A stretch of 11,054 nt of DNA from Candidatus Aphodomonas merdavium (GTDB taxonomy: Bacteria > Bacillota > Clostridia > Christensenellales > Aristaeellaceae): assembly GCA_018715585.1 (NCBI GenBank), contig DVLH01000058.1, positions 1 to 11,054 of the forward strand. Direction: 5' to 3'. The notes below the pieces were generated by a model. The model was given only the letters and a program-made list of their open reading frames with translations, was not told the DNA's origin and did not search any database. The translations under genes and the position numbers were made by a program. Of this stretch, positions 5,640 to 11,054 are shown one piece after another. Position 1 is the first letter of the stretch, and each line of letters begins with the position of its first letter.

Positions 5640-6566
5640 TCAGGCGTGGCTTTCGGCCAGGCGCAGATAGCGCAGCGCAGCCAGCGCGGCGCTGGCGCCG
5701 TCGGCCACGGCGGTGGTCAGCTGGCGCACGCTCTTGGCGCGGCAATCGCCCGCCACGAACACGCCGGGCGTGTGCGTCAGGCAGCGCTCGTCCGAAGCGA
5801 AATAACCGGCATCATCCAAGGCGGCCAGAGCGGCAAAAGGCGCGTTTTGCGGCAGCAGGCCGATGGAAACGAACAGGCCGTCCGCTTGCAGCGTCTCCGT
5901 TGCGCCGGTGCTCTCCCGCAGGATCTCACAGCCCGTCAGCGCCCCGTTTGTTTCAAGCAGGCGCGTCACCGTGCAGCCGAAGAACACGCGCACATTGTCC
6001 CGGCGCTTTACCGCTTGCGCCAGCGGCGCTTCGCCGGTGAAATCGTCCAAGTTTTGCACAATGGTCAGCCGGCGGCAGATGTCGCTGAGCAACATGGCTT
6101 CTTGCAGCGCGGAGTTACCGCCGCCAACGAGCACGACGTCGCGGCCACGGTAAAAGTCGCCGTCGCAGACGGCGCAATAGCAGACGCCGTTGCCTGCCAG
6201 AGCCTCTTCACCGGGGACGCCTAGCTTGCGGTGCGCTACGCCGGGGCAGAGGACAAGCGTCCGCCCTTCATAGCGCTCGCCTTCGCTGGTGAAAGCGCGG
6301 AACCCGTTTTGTATTTTCTCGACCGATACGATTTCGCCGATTTCCACCTCGCACCCCAGTGCCAACGTCTGGGAAAGCATCGTATCGGCGATTTCCGCGC
6401 CGGGCGCGGCCGATACGCCGGGATAGTTTTCCACCTTGGGCGATGTGGCAATTTGGCCGCCAAAGCTGTTTTTTTCTACGATGCGCGCGCTTTTTCCGGC
6501 ACGCAGCGCATAGAGGGCGGCAGTAAGCCCGGCAGGGCCGCCGCCAATGATGAGAAGATCCGTCAT
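5640..6566 (-). CDS. trxB: Thioredoxin reductase-like flavoprotein, NADPH motif missing
   Basis: This 308-residue protein belongs to the low-molecular-weight thioredoxin reductase family. The FAD-binding GGGPAG motif is at residues 8-13. The redox-active CAVC is at 131-134 within CYCAVCDGDFYRG, the second nucleotide-binding GGGNSA at 148-153, and the C-terminal FAD motif GVFVAGDCRAK is followed by RQLTTAVADGASAA. Length is normal. However, the HRRxxxR motif that grips the 2'-phosphate of NADPH in classical enzymes is absent; the matching place reads IVQNLDDFTGE (about 169-179). Ferredoxin-dependent flavin thioredoxin reductases of clostridia also lack this motif, so NADPH use should not be assumed. 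AGGAG (6573-6577) lies 6 bases before the ATG. The gene is 43 bases after metA with no terminator between, so it is probably third in the metY-metA-trxB operon. Confidence 0.85.
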   Translation of the reverse strand: MTDLLIIGGGPAGLTAALYALRAGKSARIVEKNSFGGQIATSPKVENYPGVSAAPGAEIADTMLSQTLALGCEVEIGEIVSVEKIQNGFRAFTSEGERYEGRTLVLCPGVAHRKLGVPGEEALAGNGVCYCAVCDGDFYRGRDVVLVGGGNSALQEAMLLSDICRRLTIVQNLDDFTGEAPLAQAVKRRDNVRVFFGCTVTRLLETNGALTGCEILRESTGATETLQADGLFVSIGLLPQNAPFAALAALDDAGYFASDERCLTHTPGVFVAGDCRAKSVRQLTTAVADGASAALAALRYLRLAESHA

Positions 6567-6609
6567 CTCGTTCTCCTTTGGAAAAATAGGTTTGTGAACG
6601 CCGGAACGC

Positions 6610-7527
6610 TTAGGAAAGCGTTTTCAAATCATACGGCGTGGACTGATAGACGAAATAGTTGAGCCAATTGATGAATAGCAGGCTGCCATGCGCGCGCCAG
6701 TTGACAATGGGAGGCTTGTCGGGATCATTGTCAATGTAGTAGTTTTCCGGCGGCAACGTGTCCAGCCCCGCAGCGCGATCGCGGCGGTATTCTGCATCCA
6801 GCGTGAGCGGGTCATATTCCGCATGGCCCATCACAAAAAACTGGCGGCCCTCCTTGGCGGAAACAATATGGATGCCCGCTCGTTCGGAGGAGGCGAGGAT
6901 TTTCAGATTGGGCACCGCCTCAACGTCGGCGCGGTCTACGGCTGTGTAGCGCGAGTGCGGCACGTAAAAGGGATTATCAAACCCGCGCAGCAGCATGGAG
7001 CGCGGATAGTCGGCATGATGTGCAAAGACGCCGAAGAGCTTTTTGTCCAGCAACCGCTTTTGAATGCCGTAGTGGTGGTACAGGCCCGCCTGCGCGCCCC
7101 AGCAGATGTGCATCGTGCTATGGACGTGGCGCAGGCTCCAGTCCATCATCTCACACAGCTCGTCCCAGTAATCGACCGCTTCAAATGCCTTGAGCTCTAC
7201 GGGAGCACCTGTGATGATCATGCCGTCGTAGTTTTCTGCGCGCACCTCGTCGAACGTTTTGTAAAAGGAGAGCAAGTGTTCCTGGGCGGTGTTCTGCGCT
7301 TGGTGCGTCTTGGTTCGGATCAGCGTCAATTCGATTTGCAGCGGCGTGTTGCCTAGAATGCGGCAAATCTGCGTTTCTGTTTCGATCTTCTTTGGCATCA
7401 GATTCAAAAGCAGAATGCGCAGCGGCCGGATATCCTGCGTGATGGCGCGCGTTTCCGTCATGACGAAGATGTTCTCTTCCGCCAACGTCTGCACGGCCGG
7501 CAGGTCGTTCGGAATTTTGATGGGCAT
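6610..7527 (-). CDS. metA: Homoserine O-acetyltransferase MetA
   Basis: MetA activates homoserine in the first committed step of methionine synthesis. The 305-residue protein matches the E. coli-type numbering exactly: nucleophile Cys142 in MHICWGAQAG, and His235 and Glu237 in VMGHAEYDP. The start MPIKIPNDLPAVQTLAEENI is the classical family N-terminus. Residue 111 is Glu (TGAPVELKAF). In the family a Glu here is known to give acetyl-CoA preference, whereas Gly as in E. coli gives succinyl-CoA. Acetyl donor use is therefore predicted, and it agrees with the adjacent O-acetylhomoserine sulfhydrylase. AGGAGG lies 8 bases upstream of the ATG. The gap to metY is only 18 bases, so the two are co-transcribed. 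Confidence 0.94.
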   Translation of the reverse strand: MPIKIPNDLPAVQTLAEENIFVMTETRAITQDIRPLRILLLNLMPKKIETETQICRILGNTPLQIELTLIRTKTHQAQNTAQEHLLSFYKTFDEVRAENYDGMIITGAPVELKAFEAVDYWDELCEMMDWSLRHVHSTMHICWGAQAGLYHHYGIQKRLLDKKLFGVFAHHADYPRSMLLRGFDNPFYVPHSRYTAVDRADVEAVPNLKILASSERAGIHIVSAKEGRQFFVMGHAEYDPLTLDAEYRRDRAAGLDTLPPENYYIDNDPDKPPIVNWRAHGSLLFINWLNYFVYQSTPYDLKTLS

Positions 7528-7545
7528 GCGGGAAACCTCCTGGCA

Positions 7546-8829
7546 TCAAAGCGAGCTGAGCGCTTGCGATAGATCGGCAATTAAGTCCTGCGCATCCTCC
7601 AGCCCCAGCGAAAGGCGGACAAGGTCTGCGGGCACGCCGGCGGCGGCGAGCTCCTCGTCGTTCATTTGCCGGTGGGTGGTGGTTGCCGGATGGAGGCAGC
7701 AGGAGCGCGCGTCAGCGACATGCGTTTCAATGGCGATCAGCTTGAGGCTTTCCATCAGCGTGCTGGCCGCCTCTCTGCCGCCCTTGACGCCGAAGCTGAC
7801 GACGCCGCATGTACCGTTTGGCATATATTTTTGAACGAGCGGATATTCCTGACTGCCGGGCAGGCCGGGGTATTGCACCCAGGAAATCTGCTCATGCCCC
7901 TGCAGAAAGCGCGCGACGGCCAGGGCGTTTTCGCAGTGGCGCCGCATGCGCACGTGCAGGCTTTCCAGGCCAAGGTTGAGGAAATAGGCGCTCATGGGCG
8001 AGGGGGTCACGCCCAAATCGCGCATGAGCTGCGCCGTAGCCTTTGTGATATACGCGCCTTCCAGGCCGAAACGTTCCGTATAGACGACGCCATGATAACT
8101 TTCATCGGGCGTGCACAGGCCGGGATATTTCTCCGCGTGCTGCGTCCAGTCAAAGTGGCCGGAATCGACAATCGCGCCGCCCACGGCGCTGCCGTGCCCG
8201 TCCATGTATTTGGTGGTGGAGTGGGTGACGATGTCCGCTCCCCAGGCGAACGGTTGGCAGTTGACGGGCGTGGGGAACGTGTTGTCCACGATAAGGGGTA
8301 CGCCGTGCGCATGCGCAGCGGCGGCGAATTTTTCGATATCCAGGACATGGAGCGCGGGGTTGGCAATCGTTTCGCCAAAGACAGCCTTTGTTCGCGGCTG
8401 AAATGCGGCGTCGAGCGTTTCCGGCGAACAGTCCGGCGGGACAAACGTGACGGATATCCCCATGCGCTTCATGGTTACGGCAAAGAGGTTGTACGTGCCG
8501 CCATAGACGGCTGACGAGGAGACAATGTGGTCGCCGCAGCTGCAAATGTTAAAGACGGCAAGGAAATTTGCGGCCATGCCGGAAGAGGTGAGCATGGCGG
8601 CCGTTCCGCCCTCCAGCTCGCAAATCTTGGCCGCTACGGCGTCAACCGTTGGGTTTTGCAGCCGGGAGTAGAAATAGCCGCTCGCTTCCAGGTCAAAGAG
8701 TTTGCCCATGGCGTCGCCCGTATCATATTTAAACGTAGTGCTCTGAATGATGGGGATTTGCCGGGGTTGGCCGTTTCCAGGCCGGTAACCGCCCTGCACG
8801 CATTTGGTGCCGATGCTCGCCTTTTCCAT
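7546..8829 (-). CDS. metY: O-acetylhomoserine sulfhydrylase (MetY)
   Basis: This PLP enzyme of the Cys/Met metabolism family combines O-acetylhomoserine with sulfide to give homocysteine, the direct-sulfhydrylation route to methionine. The 427-residue protein has the substrate-side YSRLQNPT at about 54-61 and TSSGMAA at 81-87. PLP-contacting VDNTF is at 181-185 (Asp182), and the Schiff-base lysine Lys207 lies in HSTTKYMDGHG. The C-terminal part has TTTHRQM and RLSLGLED. The stretch PDESYHGVVYTERFG is the insertion typical of the homoserine sulfhydrylase branch rather than of cystathionine gamma-synthase. An upstream in-frame ATG near 8937 would add 36 poor residues lying across the promoter. 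ATG 8829 follows AGGAG by about 7 bases and starts MEKASIGTKCVQGGYRPGNG, as expected. It is first gene of metY-metA-trxB. Confidence 0.93.
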   Translation of the reverse strand: MEKASIGTKCVQGGYRPGNGQPRQIPIIQSTTFKYDTGDAMGKLFDLEASGYFYSRLQNPTVDAVAAKICELEGGTAAMLTSSGMAANFLAVFNICSCGDHIVSSSAVYGGTYNLFAVTMKRMGISVTFVPPDCSPETLDAAFQPRTKAVFGETIANPALHVLDIEKFAAAAHAHGVPLIVDNTFPTPVNCQPFAWGADIVTHSTTKYMDGHGSAVGGAIVDSGHFDWTQHAEKYPGLCTPDESYHGVVYTERFGLEGAYITKATAQLMRDLGVTPSPMSAYFLNLGLESLHVRMRRHCENALAVARFLQGHEQISWVQYPGLPGSQEYPLVQKYMPNGTCGVVSFGVKGGREAASTLMESLKLIAIETHVADARSCCLHPATTTHRQMNDEELAAAGVPADLVRLSLGLEDAQDLIADLSQALSSL

Positions 8830-8862
8830 GCCGTTTCTCCTTTCGCAACACAGATACCGCGC

Positions 8863-8891
8863 ATTATAATACAAACGCGGCGTTTGTTCAA
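8863..8891 (-). promoter_or_regulatory. Sigma-A-type promoter of the metY-metA-trxB operon
   Basis: On the minus strand TTGAAC (8886-8891, 4 of 6) is followed by exactly 17 bases and a perfect TATAAT (8863-8868). Transcription would begin near 8856, leaving a leader of about 27 bases that is little more than the ribosome binding site. That is too short for an S-box or T-box, so control by a leader riboswitch is unlikely from this promoter. Confidence 0.78.
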
Positions 8892-8944
8892 TATACACCA
8901 CGCCTTGCCGCCTGCCGACAGAGGGCGGGCTTGCCATAACAATT

Positions 8945-8969
8945 GCGGCGCGGAGGTTCTCCGCGCCGC
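8945..8969 (-). terminator. GC-rich hairpin, probable nrdD terminator
   Basis: GCGGCGCGGAG (8945-8955) pairs perfectly with CTCCGCGCCGC (8959-8969), an 11-bp stem with a 3-base loop. It starts 22 bases beyond the nrdD stop. On the minus strand it is followed by AATTGTTATGG, so the T-run is weak. The stem's stability and position still make termination the best explanation. Confidence 0.65.
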
Positions 8970-8991
8970 TTTGGAAGGGAGGCGGGGAAAA

Positions 8992-11054
8992 TTATGCCCG
9001 CACCTTCGTAGATGCAATATACTTTTGAATTTCGCTAACGCCGGTGTATTTTTCTACATTGCCCTGCGCGATGCACACGAGCGTCGGCGCCTGTTTGACA
9101 GCGAGCGCTGTGGCGGCGTCCCTGTGCTCTGCCGCCAGCAGTTTTTCATAGCCAATGCCGGCCTTTTCCAGCAGCTGGCAGGCGACGCGGCAGTTGGGGC
9201 AGGTAGCCGTGGCAAAGAGATAGAGGCCGTCGGGCAGCGGCTGGGCGCTTTGCTGCGGTTCCTCCGCTTGCGGCGCGTCCTGCGGAAGGGGCCCCTGATG
9301 GGTCAACGTGGAATGGCCGAGGTCATATACCTTGCGGTCCTTGAATTCCTGCGTTTTTCCTTCGTTCCAGTTTTGCACGGGCCGGTAATAGCCGGTGATG
9401 CGGCTGTAAACCTCGCTGTGGCTGCCACACTTGGGGCAGATGAAGTGCTCTCCGGAGAGATAGCCGTGCTCCGGGCAGACGGAATAAGTGGGGGAAAGCG
9501 TGTAATACGGCAGGCTGTAGTTTTCGGCGATTTTGCGCACGAGCGTGGCGGCGGCGCGCCAATCGGGCAGCTTTTCGCCGAGGAAGGCGTGGAAGACCGT
9601 TCCGGACGTATAAAGCGTTTGCAGGCCGTCCTGAATGTCCAGCGCGGAGAAGATATCGTCCGTATAGCCCACGGGCAAGTGGGAGCTGTTGGTGTAATAC
9701 GGCGTGCCGCAATCGCCTGCGGCGGTGATGATGTCCGGATAGCGCTCCACGTCATGCTTGGCCAGACGGTAGGAGGTCGACTCGGCCGGGGTGGCTTCTA
9801 GATTGTACAAATCCCCGTACTGCTCCTGATAGTCGGAGAGGCGCTCGCGCATGTGGTTGAGCACGTCCTTGGCAAAGCGCTGGCTCTTGGGCTTGGAAAG
9901 GTCCACGCCGATCCATTTGGCGTTGAGGCATGCTTCGTTCATGCCCACGAGGCCAATGGTGGAGAAGTGATTGTCGAAGGAGCCGAGGTAATGCTTCGTG
10001 TAGGGATAGAGGCCTTCCTCCAGCAGGCGGGAGACGATGGTGCGCTTGATTTTCAGCGAGCGCGCAGAGACATCCATCATGTGGTCGAGCCGGCGGTAAA
10101 AGTCCTTCTCATCCGTGGCGAGATAGGCGATGCGCGGCAGGTTGATAGTGACCACGCCGACGGAGCCGGTGGATTCGCCGCTGCCAAAATAGCCGCCGCT
10201 CTTTTTGCGCAGCTCGCGCAGGTCCAGCCGCAGGCGGCAGCACATGGACCTGACATCGTTGGGCTCCATGTCGGAGTTGATGTAGTTGCTGAAATACGGC
10301 GTGCCGTATTTGCTCGTCATCTCAAAGAGCAGGCGGTTGTTCTCCGTGTCGCTCCAGTCAAAATCGCGCGTGATGGAATAGGTCGGGATTGGATACTGGA
10401 AGCCGCGACCATCGGCGTCACCTTCGATCATCGTCTCGATGAACGCCTTGTTGATCATGTCCATTTCCTTCTGCACGTCGGCATAGCAGAAGTCCTGTTC
10501 CTGGCCGCCGACGATGCAGGGCTGGTTGGCCAGATCGCGCGGGACGGTCCAGTCCAGCGTGATGTTGGAGAAGGGCGCCTGCGTGCCCCAGCGCGAAGGC
10601 GTATTCACGCCGAAGATAAAGGACTCGATGCACTTTTTTACCTGGTCGTAGGAGAGATTGTCCGTGCGGATGAACGGGGCCAGATAGGTGTCAAAGCTGG
10701 AAAACGCCTGCGCGCCCGCCCATTCGTTCTGCATGATGCCGAGGAAGTTGACCATCTGGTTGCACAGCGTCGCCAGGTGCTTGGCGGGCGCCGAAGTGAT
10801 CTTGCCCGGGATGCCGCCCAGCCCTTCCTGGATGAGCTGTTTGAGCGACCAGCCCGCGCAGTAGCCGGTGAGCATGGAGAGGTCGTGGATGTGGATCTCG
10901 GCGTTGCGGTGGGCGTCAGCCACCTCCTGGTCATAGATCTCGCTGAGCCAGTAGTTGGCAGTGATGGCGCCGGAGTTGGACAGGATCAGTCCGCCCACGG
11001 AGTAGGTGACGGTGGAGTTCTCCTTCACCCGCCAGTCGTTGATCTGCAGGTAGT
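8992..11054 (-). CDS. nrdD: Anaerobic ribonucleoside-triphosphate reductase NrdD, C-terminal thioredoxin-like domain, 5' partial
   Basis: NrdD is the oxygen-sensitive class III glycyl-radical enzyme that reduces ribonucleotides to deoxyribonucleotides. The frame is open to the right edge, reading YLQINDWRVKENSTVTYSVG. The GTG at 11026-11028 is therefore internal, and the N-terminal part, normally including an ATP cone, lies outside the window. Numbering from that GTG: HIHDLSMLTGYCAGW at 46-60, whose Cys57 is likely the thiyl-radical cysteine; NTPSRWGTQAPFSN at 142-155; SMCC at 261-264; GVVTINLPRI at 291-300. A zinc-type site reads C518-x2-H-x9-C531-x2-C534, with His at the second position. 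The glycyl-radical region SRITGYYRP has Gly546. A Pro/Gln-rich linker (about 577-600) leads to a 78-residue glutaredoxin/thioredoxin-like domain with CPNC (Cys610, Cys613) and the cis-Pro motif QAPTLV. No nrdG activase lies downstream; the hairpin at 8945 ends the unit. Confidence 0.93.
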   Translation of the reverse strand, partial: YLQINDWRVKENSTVTYSVGGLILSNSGAITANYWLSEIYDQEVADAHRNAEIHIHDLSMLTGYCAGWSLKQLIQEGLGGIPGKITSAPAKHLATLCNQMVNFLGIMQNEWAGAQAFSSFDTYLAPFIRTDNLSYDQVKKCIESFIFGVNTPSRWGTQAPFSNITLDWTVPRDLANQPCIVGGQEQDFCYADVQKEMDMINKAFIETMIEGDADGRGFQYPIPTYSITRDFDWSDTENNRLLFEMTSKYGTPYFSNYINSDMEPNDVRSMCCRLRLDLRELRKKSGGYFGSGESTGSVGVVTINLPRIAYLATDEKDFYRRLDHMMDVSARSLKIKRTIVSRLLEEGLYPYTKHYLGSFDNHFSTIGLVGMNEACLNAKWIGVDLSKPKSQRFAKDVLNHMRERLSDYQEQYGDLYNLEATPAESTSYRLAKHDVERYPDIITAAGDCGTPYYTNSSHLPVGYTDDIFSALDIQDGLQTLYTSGTVFHAFLGEKLPDWRAAATLVRKIAENYSLPYYTLSPTYSVCPEHGYLSGEHFICPKCGSHSEVYSRITGYYRPVQNWNEGKTQEFKDRKVYDLGHSTLTHQGPLPQDAPQAEEPQQSAQPLPDGLYLFATATCPNCRVACQLLEKAGIGYEKLLAAEHRDAATALAVKQAPTLVCIAQGNVEKYTGVSEIQKYIASTKVRA

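Noticed and set aside
8830..8991. SAM or T-box riboswitch before the methionine genes
   Set aside because: The good promoter leaves a leader of only about 27 bases, and no riboswitch-like helices are seen.
8527..9801. Long plus-strand open frame of 424 codons
   Set aside because: It lies antisense to the strongly supported metY and nrdD genes, has no ribosome binding site or recognisable domain, and is expected in GC-rich coding DNA.

Overview
This is an ordinary-looking chromosomal segment, probably from a fairly GC-rich anaerobic Clostridia-type Bacillota. That assignment is inferred from the gene content: an oxygen-sensitive class III ribonucleotide reductase with a C-terminal thioredoxin-like domain, a MetA of the acetyl-CoA type, a DUF2148 ferredoxin-domain protein, strong AGGAGG ribosome binding sites and TATAAT promoters. 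There are no transposases, CRISPR arrays, phage genes, tRNAs or rRNAs.

Plus-strand half (1-5010). After the tail of an unidentified upstream unit and its terminator (70-102) comes a 70-codon two-helix membrane protein gene (148-360), then about 250 bases without a gene. A promoter at 614-641 then drives a tight run of four genes: DUF2148 ferredoxin protein (695), trmB tRNA m7G methyltransferase (1250), an RluA-family pseudouridine synthase (1993, ATGA overlap) and ade adenine deaminase (2966, 11-base overlap). Between the ade stop (4648) and a strong bidirectional terminator (4979-5009) lie about 330 bases that do not look coding. They contain a nested set of complementary segments that together resemble a structured RNA of about 237 nt (4679-4915). 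This is the most interesting unexplained signal in the window.

Minus-strand half (5056-11054). Read in transcription order, nrdD enters from the right edge without its N-terminus, carries a glutaredoxin/thioredoxin-like domain at its C-terminus and ends before a GC-rich hairpin (8945-8969). A TTGAAC-17-TATAAT promoter (8863-8891) starts metY (O-acetylhomoserine sulfhydrylase), which is followed 18 bases later by metA (homoserine O-acetyltransferase) and 43 bases after that by a trxB-like flavoprotein. rpiB follows with its own promoter (5599-5627) and ends at the shared terminator.

How the genes fit together: MetA (Glu111, Cys142, His235, Glu237) makes O-acetylhomoserine, and MetY sulfhydrylates it to homocysteine. 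The trxB-like protein keeps the CxxC redox centre but lacks the HRRxxxR motif that binds NADPH, so its electron donor is open. It may supply reducing power for thiol chemistry, including the thioredoxin-like tail of NrdD, but that link is inference only.
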